From a bacterium (lineage in GTDB: Bacteria > Bacillota > Clostridia > Lachnospirales > Lachnospiraceae): a DNA stretch of 44,348 nucleotides. Under the pieces are notes generated by a model. The model was not told where the DNA came from. It saw nothing but the letters and a program-made list of their open reading frames with translations, and ran no database searches. Below, in pieces: positions 1 to 8,176 of this stretch. How positions within the stretch are numbered: position 1 is the first letter of the stretch; each line of letters begins with the position of its first letter. Made by a program: the position numbers and the translations under genes. Location of the stretch: NCBI GenBank assembly GCA_030539165.1, contig JAUNSO010000007.1, forward strand, positions 1 through 44,348, written 5' to 3'.

Positions 1-118
1 CTGCGGGTGCTTCTTCTGTTGCCGGTGCTGTTTCTGTTGCTGCTTTTGATCCGCAGCCTGCTAACATTGCTGCTACCATTGTTACAGATAATAACACGCT
101 AATAACTTTCTTTTTCAT
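1..118 (-). CDS. Start of a lipoprotein, probably an ABC sugar-binding protein (partial)
   Basis: Only the first 39 codons are inside the window. The sequence shows a lysine-rich start, a hydrophobic stretch and a lipobox (LAGC, Cys at about residue 22), followed by an Ala/Thr/Glu/Pro-rich linker. This is the classic N-terminus of a Gram-positive lipoprotein. The three complete sugar-binding proteins in this window begin in the same way, so an ABC solute-binding protein is the likeliest identity, but the ligand-binding domain is not visible. GGAGAGG at 127-133 lies 8 nt before the ATG. It has its own promoter (280-308) and a complex operator downstream of it, so it starts a new transcription unit after the sucrose operon. 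Confidence 0.7.
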   Translation of the reverse strand, partial: MKKKVISVLLSVTMVAAMLAGCGSKAATETAPATEEAPA

Positions 119-146
119 AATGCTTACCTCTCCTTTTTGATCTTAC

Positions 147-169
147 GTCATATTGTTTGGCAATACGAC
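147..169. promoter_or_regulatory. Imperfect inverted repeat in the leader of the partial lipoprotein gene
   Basis: Arms gtcatattg (147-155) and caatacgac (161-169) pair at 8 of 9 positions across a 5-nt loop. It lies about 14 nt upstream of the ribosome binding site. It could be a minor operator or a leader hairpin; the role is not known. Confidence 0.3.
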
Positions 170-216
170 AGTTATAGGTTGCCACGGAATGGAAATAATT
201 ATTCCGCTGGTTTTAC

Positions 217-264
217 GGAAACGGTCTCGGTAACGATGTCGGTATCGTTGTCGGTAACGTTTCC
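217..264. promoter_or_regulatory. Composite operator: three 12-bp tandem repeats inside nested palindromes
   Basis: Three consecutive 12-bp units (tcggtaacgatg, tcggtatcgttg, tcggtaacgttt) fill 227-262. Two inverted repeats share one centre at 240.5: aacgat/atcgtt (232-237, 244-249) and ggaaacg/cgtttcc (217-223, 258-264). The block lies just downstream of the promoter at 280-308, a typical roadblock position. The central CG dinucleotides are typical of LacI-family sites; which regulator binds is unknown. A further small inverted repeat, cggaat/attccg, lies at 185-206. Confidence 0.6.
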
Positions 265-279
265 AATGACCTTGAGGTA

Positions 280-308
280 ACTATAGCACATGGTAAGAAA
301 TTCTGCAA
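280..308 (-). promoter_or_regulatory. Promoter of the partial lipoprotein gene
   Basis: Reading the minus strand, TTGCAG (308-303) and TATAGT (285-280) are separated by exactly 17 nt. The predicted start near 273 places the composite operator at 217-264 inside the early transcript. Confidence 0.6.
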
Positions 309-384
309 TATCATTTTTCATTTTTAGTTATATTTATTCATTTTGGGGGTTGGAATTTGGTGGATTTGCACAAAAAGTGGTGGG

Positions 385-582
385 GTGTCCGGAGCAAGCG
401 GGCGTGGAAAAGGGAGGTTTGCTTCGACGCGTCGTCCCCTTCAACCTCTAAAACGCAGAAAAGTAGGAGAATGGCTCCTACTTTTCTGCAGAGTTTTCAG
501 GCTCCTTTGGCTTGACCTTCGCAAACCTCCCTTTTCCGCGCCCACCTGCTCCTGCTCTTTGGTATGACTTTCTATGGTTATT
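385..582. repeat. Structured intergenic repeat, copy 1
   Basis: About 197 bp repeated at 8177-8373. The outer stem pairs 406-422 with 521-537 (17 perfect pairs) and continues, with mismatches, to 392/551. An inner hairpin pairs 455-469 with 475-489 (15 perfect pairs, loop aatgg). A cgacgcgtcg palindrome lies at 425-434. The interior is almost identical in the two copies, while the outer stem differs by paired changes: 412:531 is G-C here and C-G in copy 2, and 403:540 is C-G here and A-T in copy 2. This indicates selection on an RNA or cruciform fold. It sits between the stop of the LacI gene (588) and the next gene's promoter. No T-run follows either hairpin, so it is not a standard terminator. 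Short open frames inside it have no support as genes. Confidence 0.8.
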
Positions 583-587
583 TGTGG

Positions 588-1565
588 TCAGGTGGTTTCT
601 CTCACGATTAGAGATATCGGCAGTGTGGTTTTACTTGGTACTTCTTTTCCTTCGCCTGCCTGTATCAGCATGGAAACTGCTGCCTCGGCCATCTCCTGTA
701 TTGGCTGGTGAATGGTCGTAATCTGCGGTGTCGTAAGGGAAGAAATCATAACATCATCAAAGCCTACGAGCTTGATTTCCTGCGGAATTTTCCTATGAAG
801 CTTTGCACACACCTGTATAACCTGGGCAGCTATCAAATCGCTGCTTGCAAAAATACCGTCTACCTTCGGATCCTTTGTTAAGATGTCTGTGATGAAATCA
901 TGGTAGTCACCGGCATTATACTGCATTGCATCCGTCTTGTATTCAAAATGTCTGACTCCATTCTCCTCACAGGCAGCCACAAATCCCTGTTCTCTGGCAT
1001 CTGCCGGCATATCTGTTCCACGAACTCCGCTGATGTGAATCAGATGCCTGCAGCCACTTTGAATCAAATGCTCTGCAGCAGTCCGTCCCCCCTGCAGATT
1101 ATCGCATTCTACGGATGCTTTTCCGCTGTCAAGATTGCGCTCCAATGTAATCAAGGGCACATTGATGCCCTGAAATTCCTCCATCGCAACCGTTCCACTG
1201 CACAGAATAATACCTGCCACTCGATTGCTCTTGCACATTTCCATGAAGTGCAGTTCTTTTTCGTTCTTCTCCTTCGTATTAAACAAAAGGATTCTGTAAT
1301 GATTTTTATTGGCTGCTGACTCAATGCAGCTGATCAATTCTGCAAAATAAGGATGTTTAATATGCGGTACAATCAAACCAATCATATTTGTCTTTTTCTT
1401 AGACAGAGAACGTGCCACCTCATTGGGCTGATAGTTCAGTGTCTTCATTGCTTCATATACCTTATTTCTTGTTTCTTCGCTGATGTAACCTCGATTATTC
1501 AACACACGCGATACCGTTGTCACCGTCAGCCCTGACTCTTTTGCCACGTCCTTCAGTGTTGCCAC
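588..1565 (-). CDS. LacI-family transcriptional regulator of the sucrose/FOS operon
   Basis: A 325-residue LacI/GalR repressor. The N-terminal helix-turn-helix (TLKDVAKESGLTVTTVSRVL) and hinge are intact, followed by a periplasmic-binding-protein-like sugar domain with typical landmarks (IGLIVPHIKHPYFAEL, GIILCSG, DGIFASSDLIA, LVGFDD). I place the start at a GTG (1563-1565) because AGGAGG lies 6 nt before it; a farther upstream GTG would put the ribosome site inside the gene. It is the last gene of the operon, behind the GH32 gene, so it probably controls that operon through the palindromes at 8015-8074 and hence its own expression. The effector (sucrose, fructose or a phosphate ester) cannot be read from sequence. 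Confidence 0.9.
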   Translation of the reverse strand: MATLKDVAKESGLTVTTVSRVLNNRGYISEETRNKVYEAMKTLNYQPNEVARSLSKKKTNMIGLIVPHIKHPYFAELISCIESAANKNHYRILLFNTKEKNEKELHFMEMCKSNRVAGIILCSGTVAMEEFQGINVPLITLERNLDSGKASVECDNLQGGRTAAEHLIQSGCRHLIHISGVRGTDMPADAREQGFVAACEENGVRHFEYKTDAMQYNAGDYHDFITDILTKDPKVDGIFASSDLIAAQVIQVCAKLHRKIPQEIKLVGFDDVMISSLTTPQITTIHQPIQEMAEAAVSMLIQAGEGKEVPSKTTLPISLIVRETT

Positions 1566-1598
1566 ATAAATCCTCCTCACACGCTGTCTTTTCTATTT

Positions 1599-3227
1599 TT
1601 ACAGTGCATATACCTCCACACTGCATAAAGCATTTGATGTTACCCTGATATTACTTGTTCTTTCCATCATTTCCAGTTCGGCTGCATATATTTTATCATA
1701 CCCGCATCCGATTTCAAGCAAATTTGTGTCCATAATCATAGAAATCATTGCAGCATTTGCTCCTATGTAGAACTCATCTGTCTCAATCCGGCATTCCTCC
1801 GTCCGGTTCTCTCTCATTGCCATCTTACGAACCTTGTCTACTGAGAGCATTCCACTCTCTCCTTCATAATGAATATGCGTGCCGAACAAATCCCATGTGA
1901 CCAGGGCTTTGCTGCTGCACATCACCAGTACCTCAATGGCACAATCACCCTGAACTCTGTACTCCGTCGCATAAGTATAGGTGCCACCTTCCAGAATGGC
2001 ATTCTGGAATAATTCCATGATAGATGTCCTGTGCAGAAGCGTTCTCCGCTCCATATACTCCTGAACCGGCCGCATACATAACCGTACATTCCCGAATTTC
2101 TCTTCCAGATAGAGTTCTCTGGGAATACCCATCACGCCACGGTATTTCTGGTCTCTCACACTGGTTCGAAACCACGGTATCATTACAACCCTGTCATTGA
2201 TTCCCGAAAAAATCTGCGCTGCATACAGAGTCTGACCACACCAGGCCTCTCTTCTGATGCCATCCGTCGTGAACTCCCGGCCATTAAAGCTGCCTGCATA
2301 ATAATAACCGTCTGCCGTCCACAGAAACCATCTTGACTCTCCTGACGGTGTCTTCAATTCAAATAAATTGGGACATTCGAAGCCTTTGTCCAGGCACAGT
2401 CTCTGTGTCAGCTCCCACTGCTCCAGATTCTGAGAACGAAGAATCGCAAAATCATTGTCTTCCAACCACATACACATGATATATGCTTCTGATGCTTCAT
2501 GCCAAAAGACCTTTGGATCCCGGTTTTCCTGACTGAGAGGAGGAACCACGGTCATTGATTTATGCAGTGTATATCCATCGTCTGTACTGTATGCAAGCTT
2601 CTGTACGCACGGATTTTCCCTGCTCCACTCGCTCGCTTCTCCAACACACGTATAAAAGTACAAAAGTGTCTCCTGGGGCAGTCCCAGAAGTCCTTGATGA
2701 TTTTCAATCGCCGAGCCTGAGAAAATAACGCCCTCTTCATCCGGGTAAAGCACTGCGTCACACTGTGTCCAGTGCAGCAGATCCGTGCTAACAGCATGTC
2801 CCCAGCTCATATTCCCCCATTCTACATGAAAGGGATTGTACTGAAAATACATATGATACACCCCGTCATGATAAATGAGTCCATTCGGGTCATTCATCCA
2901 GCCTGTATCCGGCGCGAAATGTATATGAGGGCGATTCCGAGACTCTGTCCGGGAAGCTCCCGCTGTCGCAGCAGTGTCTACTGCTGCTGCAAAAGCCTCG
3001 GTAAAGTCACCCTCGAGAGAAAGTTTACCCCAATAGTCGGGACTAATGGGCAGATAAGCCATGAAGTCGTATGTATACGACTCTCCGGCATCCGGCAGCA
3101 CCGGAATCTGAAATTCATAGCTCTTCCGGTTGTCACTGTATATAGAAACGGTACACAAATCTCCCTGTATGGAAATCGGAATACTAAGATACCGCATCGT
3201 CTGATCGGTTAATACTTCCTTTTTCAT
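1599..3227 (-). CDS. GH32 beta-fructofuranosidase (sucrose/fructo-oligosaccharide hydrolase)
   Basis: A 542-residue glycoside hydrolase family 32 enzyme. The three catalytic signatures are all present: WMNDPNG (about 110-116, nucleophile Asp113), RDPKV (236-240, transition-state stabiliser) and ECPNLF (284-289, acid/base Glu284). About 95 residues precede the catalytic five-blade propeller and the C-terminal third fits the usual beta-sandwich. No signal peptide is visible, so it acts in the cytoplasm on imported sucrose or short fructans, releasing fructose. GAAGGAAAG lies just before the ATG. It follows the sucrose phosphorylase gene in the operon; the two enzymes would share the imported pool, this one trimming chains and the phosphorylase cleaving sucrose. 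Invertase versus exo-fructanase cannot be decided. Confidence 0.93.
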   Translation of the reverse strand: MKKEVLTDQTMRYLSIPISIQGDLCTVSIYSDNRKSYEFQIPVLPDAGESYTYDFMAYLPISPDYWGKLSLEGDFTEAFAAAVDTAATAGASRTESRNRPHIHFAPDTGWMNDPNGLIYHDGVYHMYFQYNPFHVEWGNMSWGHAVSTDLLHWTQCDAVLYPDEEGVIFSGSAIENHQGLLGLPQETLLYFYTCVGEASEWSRENPCVQKLAYSTDDGYTLHKSMTVVPPLSQENRDPKVFWHEASEAYIMCMWLEDNDFAILRSQNLEQWELTQRLCLDKGFECPNLFELKTPSGESRWFLWTADGYYYAGSFNGREFTTDGIRREAWCGQTLYAAQIFSGINDRVVMIPWFRTSVRDQKYRGVMGIPRELYLEEKFGNVRLCMRPVQEYMERRTLLHRTSIMELFQNAILEGGTYTYATEYRVQGDCAIEVLVMCSSKALVTWDLFGTHIHYEGESGMLSVDKVRKMAMRENRTEECRIETDEFYIGANAAMISMIMDTNLLEIGCGYDKIYAAELEMMERTSNIRVTSNALCSVEVYAL

Positions 3228-3270
3228 ATTTTCTTTCCTTCAATGATTTAGCCTGCTCATGTCTATCTGA

Positions 3271-4719
3271 TTACACTTCGATTGGCAGACTATGCATGCT
3301 GCAATCTTTCTCGTCCATGTAGTCTATCTGCATGACACGTCTCTTAAAATCCACCTGCAGCTCTGCCACAACCTCTCCACTTCTTCTGATGATATGCAGA
3401 CATTCTGCAGCAGTTTCCTTTATCTCAAAGGTTCCGTCAAATGCAGGATAGGTATTACGGAATTCCATCAGCTTTAAGAGTTGCTCTACTACAGGTCTTT
3501 TCACTTCCTGTTCGATTTCCTGCAGCGTATAGTAATGACGGTTGATATTACGTCCCACCTTTGTTTCCTCCAAAAGCTGCAAATCATTTTTGCCGGCTAA
3601 CAGTCCTACATAGTAGACCTGTGGAATCCCCGGTGCAAAAAACTGTACCGCTCTTGCAATCAGGTATGCTCTGTCATCATCCCCCAGTGCGGAATAGTAT
3701 GAACAGTTGACCTGATAAATATCAAGATTGTTGTACTTGGCTGTATTGTAGACCTTTTTGACGTTGGCTCCGTATTGGAAGATATCCTCTTTTGTTCTCT
3801 CAATCTCATCATCCGGAAGCAGATCCTTCACATCAACCACGCCGATTCCGTCATGCGTATCAAGCGTCGTGAACTGCTTTCTAGGGCAAATGGTCAGCCA
3901 GTGCTTCAGGTAGTCTGCCTTTCCGTAATACAACGCATTCAACAGCAGCATCGGAAGCGCAAAATCATATACATAATAGTCCTTCTCTTCGATTTTCTTC
4001 TGCATCGTGTAATGCTCGTGAATCTCAGGAAGCAGCTCCACATGCTGTGGTTTTAGGATCTCGTCTGTCATCGACAGCAGCTCCCATACCTCCGGCTCTA
4101 TGAAAAAGCAGCTCGTTCCGGCACGTTTTGTTGCATAGGCAAATGCATCCAGACGAATCATTGTGGCACCGTGACGGCAAAGCTCCTCTAGATTTTCACG
4201 GATAAATGATCTGGCAGTCTCTGACTGACAGTTGATATCAATCTGCTCCTCATCAAATGTACACCATACCTCCTCGGCGGTGCCGTCTGCAAAGTGCGCT
4301 GTCACAGAGGGTGCCTTGGGCTTTCTTTTATAAATTGCATCCACCTGCTCCTGGGTCGGAGCCCCGTTCTCCCAGAAGTCCTGATACCGTATGAACAAAT
4401 CATGGTATATGGAAGCATCCTTATGTTTCAAAAAGTCCTGATAATACTCACTCTTTGCCGAAATATGATTGATCATATAATCAAACATCAAGTCATAATC
4501 CCCGGCTAACCGCTCGACATCCTTCCAATCTCCAAATGCCGGATCCACCTCCCTATATGTCATGGGGGCAAATCCTCTATCTCCGGATGACGGGAAAAAG
4601 GGTAATATATGTACGCTGCCGATTGCATGTTTGAAATATCGGTTCAGTACCTCTGTCAGGTCATGCAGATTGCTGCCCATGGAATCTGCATAGGTAATCA
4701 GCATAATCTTATTTTTCAT
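3271..4719 (-). CDS. gtfA: Sucrose phosphorylase (GH13 subfamily 18)
   Basis: Reversibly phosphorolyses sucrose to alpha-glucose 1-phosphate and fructose, saving ATP. The 482-residue protein has the sucrose phosphorylase opening (ITYADSMGSNLHDL), the conserved HILPFFPSSGDRGFAP segment, IRLDAFAYATKRAGT with nucleophile Asp191, acid/base Glu232 in LLPEIHEHY, and TLDTHDGIGVVD. These catalytic positions match the known Bifidobacterium enzyme. I chose the ATG at 4717-4719 because GAGAGGA lies about 8 nt upstream; an in-frame ATG at 4767 would lie inside the permease gene. It lies 19 nt after the permease stop and before the GH32 gene. Substrate variants such as sucrose 6'-phosphate or glucosylglycerate phosphorylase are related, but the operon argues for sucrose. 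Confidence 0.92.
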   Translation of the reverse strand: MKNKIMLITYADSMGSNLHDLTEVLNRYFKHAIGSVHILPFFPSSGDRGFAPMTYREVDPAFGDWKDVERLAGDYDLMFDYMINHISAKSEYYQDFLKHKDASIYHDLFIRYQDFWENGAPTQEQVDAIYKRKPKAPSVTAHFADGTAEEVWCTFDEEQIDINCQSETARSFIRENLEELCRHGATMIRLDAFAYATKRAGTSCFFIEPEVWELLSMTDEILKPQHVELLPEIHEHYTMQKKIEEKDYYVYDFALPMLLLNALYYGKADYLKHWLTICPRKQFTTLDTHDGIGVVDVKDLLPDDEIERTKEDIFQYGANVKKVYNTAKYNNLDIYQVNCSYYSALGDDDRAYLIARAVQFFAPGIPQVYYVGLLAGKNDLQLLEETKVGRNINRHYYTLQEIEQEVKRPVVEQLLKLMEFRNTYPAFDGTFEIKETAAECLHIIRRSGEVVAELQVDFKRRVMQIDYMDEKDCSMHSLPIEV

Positions 4720-4738
4720 TGTTCTAGTCCTCTCTCTT

Positions 4739-5596
4739 CTATTTAACTGCTCCTGCAACCACTCCATTTATGATCTGCTTCTGTAAGAACAGATACAAAA
4801 TCAGGATTGGTGCCACAGTCAGTACAAGTCCTGCCATAATCGTTCCGTAGTCTGCGGAATAGGTTCCGTAAAAAGCGTAGGTCGACAGCGGCAGTGTCAT
4901 AATCTGCTTCTTGCCAAGTACCAGAGATGGGAGCAGATAATCATTCCAGAATGCCAGAACATTCAGAATTACCAGAGTTGCCGTAACCGGCTTGAGCAGT
5001 GGAAATACGATGTGGAAAAATGTCTGTACCTTGCTGCAGCCGTCAATGCATGCTGCCTCCTCCAAGGCAATCGGAATACCACTTTTGATAAAGCCCTGAT
5101 AGATAAATACTGACATGCTCATCGCAAATCCCGTGTGTAAAAACACCAATGTCAGTCTATGATTCAACATATGCAGGCTGGCTCCGTAAATGGATACAAG
5201 CGGAATCATGATTGCCTGAAACGGGATAATCATAGAAGCTGCCATCAGAGCAAAGCATACTGTCGAAAACATATTTCTGGATCGAACGAAATAATAAGCA
5301 ACCATTGCTGCCAGAATGATGACAAGGAGTGTTGCCAGTCCGGTCACCATGACAGAATTGCCAAAGCTGCGTAAGAAGTTCATCTTCTCAAACGCGACAA
5401 TATAATTTTTCACAATAAATCCTTTTTCCGGTATCATTGAAAATGGATTTTTGATAATATCCCTTTTTAATTTGAAGGAGTTAAGCAGTACAAGTACAAA
5501 GGGAACCATATAGAGCAGGAATAGCAAAACCACTGCAATAAAGCCGATTGCATCAAGAACTGCTTTGCGTGTTCCGCCGATTTTCTTCTTTTCCAT
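4739..5596 (-). CDS. Carbohydrate ABC transporter permease, MalG type (sucrose/FOS)
   Basis: A 285-residue inner-membrane permease of the CUT1 class with six predicted membrane segments. The cytoplasmic EAA loop that docks the ATPase is clear (EEAACIDGCSKVQTFFHIVFP). The start codon overlaps the stop of the preceding permease by one base (TAATG), so the two are translationally coupled. AAGGAGG lies about 10 nt upstream. No ATPase gene is present in the operon; CUT1 systems of Firmicutes commonly share an MsmX-type ATPase encoded elsewhere. The substrate, sucrose and short fructans, is inferred from the neighbouring sucrose phosphorylase and GH32 genes. Confidence 0.92.
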   Translation of the reverse strand: MEKKKIGGTRKAVLDAIGFIAVVLLFLLYMVPFVLVLLNSFKLKRDIIKNPFSMIPEKGFIVKNYIVAFEKMNFLRSFGNSVMVTGLATLLVIILAAMVAYYFVRSRNMFSTVCFALMAASMIIPFQAIMIPLVSIYGASLHMLNHRLTLVFLHTGFAMSMSVFIYQGFIKSGIPIALEEAACIDGCSKVQTFFHIVFPLLKPVTATLVILNVLAFWNDYLLPSLVLGKKQIMTLPLSTYAFYGTYSADYGTIMAGLVLTVAPILILYLFLQKQIINGVVAGAVK

Positions 5597-6483
5597 TATG
5601 CTTCTACCTCCTTCTTCTTGCCTAAATAAATTTGCACACCGCCGATGATCGCTACAATCAGGAATAAGAACAAGGCTTCTGCCTGACCAACGCCATAATT
5701 GCGGGCGGTAAATGCTTTCTCATATACATGCATGGCTACCAGTCGTGTCGTTCCGTATGGTTCTCCACCGGTCAGTGTCAGATTGACATCATAGACCATA
5801 AAGGCACGTGAAAGTGTTAAGAACAGACAGATGACAAAGGAGGGAACCATTAACGGCAGAATGATCTTCGTTACTCTCTGGATTCCGGTTGCCCCGTCAA
5901 TGCTGGCCGCTTCCAGCACGTCTGCGCTGAGGCTTGTAAAGCCCGCTATGTAGATTAACATCATATAACCGGACAGCTGCCACACTGTCACAATGACAAG
6001 TGCCCAAAATGCTTTTGTCGGATCAGACAGCCATGAGGTGGAGAAAATGCCCCATCCTGTACTTTCTCCCAGATTCACGAGTACTCTTGAAAATACAAAC
6101 TGCCAAATGAAACCAAGTACAACTCCACCGATTAAATTTGGTGTGAAAAATCCGGTTCTGAAAAAATTCTGTCCCTTTAAACCATTACTAAGTGCATAAG
6201 CCAAAATAAATGCTACCAGATTCACCAACAGGACTGAGCAGAACACATAGCGTAATGTAAGCTCCATAGAGCTCCAGAACTGTGCATCCTGAAAGGCTTC
6301 CAGATAATTCGATATCCCAACGATATTCTTTACCTGTTTTACGCCGTCCCAGTCCGTCAGTGTCAGATAAAATCCATATATAAACGGTACAATGACCACT
6401 GTGAAGAAGATGAGTACTCCCGGTAATGCAAAAACACATAGATTTTTCAACTTCTCCGCAAGCTTTCTTCCCATAGTCCCCAT
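5596..6483 (-). CDS. Carbohydrate ABC transporter permease, MalF type (sucrose/FOS)
   Basis: A 295-residue CUT1 permease. An N-terminal hydrophobic segment is followed by the typical extracytoplasmic YGFYLTLTDW segment, further membrane helices and the EAA loop (LEAASIDGATGIQRVTKIILP). TGGEPYGTTRL is the usual MalF-type GGPxxxT turn. AAGGTGG lies 6 nt before the ATG. It follows the binding protein by 56 nt and overlaps the second permease by one base, forming the membrane dimer of this importer. Confidence 0.92.
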   Translation of the reverse strand: MGTMGRKLAEKLKNLCVFALPGVLIFFTVVIVPFIYGFYLTLTDWDGVKQVKNIVGISNYLEAFQDAQFWSSMELTLRYVFCSVLLVNLVAFILAYALSNGLKGQNFFRTGFFTPNLIGGVVLGFIWQFVFSRVLVNLGESTGWGIFSTSWLSDPTKAFWALVIVTVWQLSGYMMLIYIAGFTSLSADVLEAASIDGATGIQRVTKIILPLMVPSFVICLFLTLSRAFMVYDVNLTLTGGEPYGTTRLVAMHVYEKAFTARNYGVGQAEALFLFLIVAIIGGVQIYLGKKKEVEA

Positions 6484-6539
6484 AATAAACCACCTTTCCC
6501 AGTAAACTTTCTCATAGAATCATTTGTAGATATGCTGCT

Positions 6540-7937
6540 TTATTTCTGTGAAGTCCAATAATCAGCAACTTCTTTGATAAATGTTTCTCTATCTGACTCA
6601 CCTGCAATATATTTCTGCATTGCTGCTCCCAGTACACTCCAGTGATCTGAAGGTGCGATAAAGCATGAGCTGTAGGTCTTACCTTCTGCCATACGATTCT
6701 TGATATCCATCCCGAGTGGATCCAGAGGATTGTAGGCATTATTCGTGCATGCAGGAATCAATGCACATGTCTCTACTAACATTTTCTGACCATTGTCGTT
6801 ATATACCAGCCAGTTTAAGAATTCTTTTGCTGCTGCAATCTGCTCCTCAGAAGCCTGGACCTTATCAATGATAACCTGTTTGGTCGGTGATGCCTGAATA
6901 GAAGTATTTGCGAAGTCACTTGTATCATTACCGAGTACGAACGGAATGAATCCATATGCATCTGTTGCCGAAGCTCCTGCATCAGCGATGTTCGGCCATG
7001 CCCAACAGCCATTTGCCCAGAATGCTGCGTCGCCGTCAGCTAAAAAGATGGGATCCTGCTCGTACAAAGCACCCAGAGGATCTTTTTTGTTGATGTTATA
7101 TTCTAAGAGGAGATCCATGGTATCTAAGAACTGTGACAGTCTCTCATATTCTGCGGGATCCTGTGAGCCATCTTCCAGTGCTGTGATCAGCTTTGCACTG
7201 CCTGCTGTAGTTCCGTCATAAGTATCATAGATGAATCCAAGCTGGTGTGCGCCGAGTGACCAGTCTTCCTTTGAAATGACTACTGGATTCTCCATACCTG
7301 CCGCACGGAGTTCTTCCAGTAATGCTGCAAGGGCATCATAAGAATTGATGCTGTCTGGATCGAATTCTTTGCCCAGTGTATTTTCAATGGCTGCTTTGTT
7401 GTAGATGAGTCCTCTTCCTTCTACACAGAATGGAAAGCTGTAGACTTTATCATTGACCTTGGTTAAAAGATCTGTGCATTCTGCTGTCCACTTTTCGTCT
7501 GACAGATCCAGTGCGTATTCTTCAGCCAGTGCCACTACATCTGTTGTATCTAACATGGCCATAGTCGGAGCTGTTCCGGAATTGTATGCACTTGTGATCT
7601 TCGTATAGGGCACTTCTCCTGTACCACATGCCATAATGTCTACTTTGATACCGGTCTCTTCTTCGAACGCTGCTGCTGTCTCTTCCAGTGCTGTCTGGAT
7701 CTCCCCTTTACTGTTTAAGAAGGATATCTCAACACCTGAGAGATCTGCTGATGCGGTGTCTGTTGTCGCATCTGCTGCTGTCGTATCTTCGTTTGCAGCA
7801 TCTGCTGCATCTGTTGTTGCTGTGTCTGCCGGCTTTGTTGTGTCTGCTGTCTGGCTGTTCCCACAGCCTGCAAACAGTCCGATACTCATTGCTGTAACCA
7901 TAAGTATTGCTGCTAACTTCTTCATTCTTTGCTTCAT
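6540..7937 (-). CDS. ABC sugar-binding lipoprotein of the sucrose/FOS importer
   Basis: A 465-residue family 1 extracellular solute-binding protein. It has a signal peptide with a lipobox (LFAGC, Cys25), a roughly 40-residue Ala/Thr/Asp-rich tether, and a mature domain starting near residue 70 with the usual LEETAAAFEEETGIKV opening. GGAGGA lies 5 nt before the ATG. It is the first gene of the operon behind the double-operator promoter at 8029-8057. It would sit on the outer face of the membrane and deliver sucrose or fructo-oligosaccharides to the two permeases. The ligand is inferred from the operon's sucrose phosphorylase and GH32 enzymes. No terminator-like hairpin was seen between it and the permeases, unlike the other two binding-protein genes. 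Confidence 0.9.
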   Translation of the reverse strand: MKQRMKKLAAILMVTAMSIGLFAGCGNSQTADTTKPADTATTDAADAANEDTTAADATTDTASADLSGVEISFLNSKGEIQTALEETAAAFEEETGIKVDIMACGTGEVPYTKITSAYNSGTAPTMAMLDTTDVVALAEEYALDLSDEKWTAECTDLLTKVNDKVYSFPFCVEGRGLIYNKAAIENTLGKEFDPDSINSYDALAALLEELRAAGMENPVVISKEDWSLGAHQLGFIYDTYDGTTAGSAKLITALEDGSQDPAEYERLSQFLDTMDLLLEYNINKKDPLGALYEQDPIFLADGDAAFWANGCWAWPNIADAGASATDAYGFIPFVLGNDTSDFANTSIQASPTKQVIIDKVQASEEQIAAAKEFLNWLVYNDNGQKMLVETCALIPACTNNAYNPLDPLGMDIKNRMAEGKTYSSCFIAPSDHWSVLGAAMQKYIAGESDRETFIKEVADYWTSQK

Positions 7938-8014
7938 AATAGTCCTCCATGAGAAATTGATTAATGGGTTGCGGTGTCATATTCGCGTCTATCACACCTA
8001 GTAGCACATCATGA

Positions 8015-8034
8015 TATGTCATACGGTTAACATA
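8015..8034. promoter_or_regulatory. Second operator of the sucrose operon (overlaps the -10)
   Basis: tatgtcatacggttaacata matches the core of the perfect palindrome at 8050-8069 at 17 of 20 positions, including the cggtt centre. The two sites are 35 bp apart and this one covers the -10 hexamer, so one regulator probably binds both. Confidence 0.6.
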
Positions 8035-8057
8035 CCATTAAAGCAATCGTATGTCAA
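8029..8057 (-). promoter_or_regulatory. Promoter of the sucrose/FOS operon
   Basis: On the minus strand TTGACA (8057-8052) and TATGTT (8034-8029) are 17 nt apart. The -35 lies inside the 30-bp palindrome and the -10 inside the second, weaker site. Repressor binding would block RNA polymerase directly. Confidence 0.75.
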
Positions 8058-8074
8058 CCGGTTGACATACGATT
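8045..8074. promoter_or_regulatory. Perfect 30-bp palindromic operator
   Basis: Every base pair of 8045-8074 is symmetric about the central ccgg (8058-8061); the half-site reads aatcgtatgtcaacc. The length, CG-centred symmetry and overlap with the -35 are what is expected of a strong LacI-family operator. The obvious candidate regulator is the LacI protein at the end of this operon. Confidence 0.75.
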
Positions 8075-8176
8075 TGTCAAATGTGTCTTATTCTGTGGTT
8101 TCATTTTTGTTCAACTTGCACATGGAGGGGTGAAATGAGACTAAGGTGTGCAATTAGTATGAAGAATGGAGTTGGG

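Noticed and set aside
391..552. Intrinsic transcription terminator for the LacI gene
   Set aside because: The hairpins are not followed by a T-run on either strand, and the element is far longer than a terminator.
343..567. Open frame sharing a long peptide with another at 8081-8359, suggesting a small conserved protein
   Set aside because: Both lie inside the structured repeat. The inner hairpin dictates the peptide, no ribosome site is present, and the base changes preserve pairing rather than codons.
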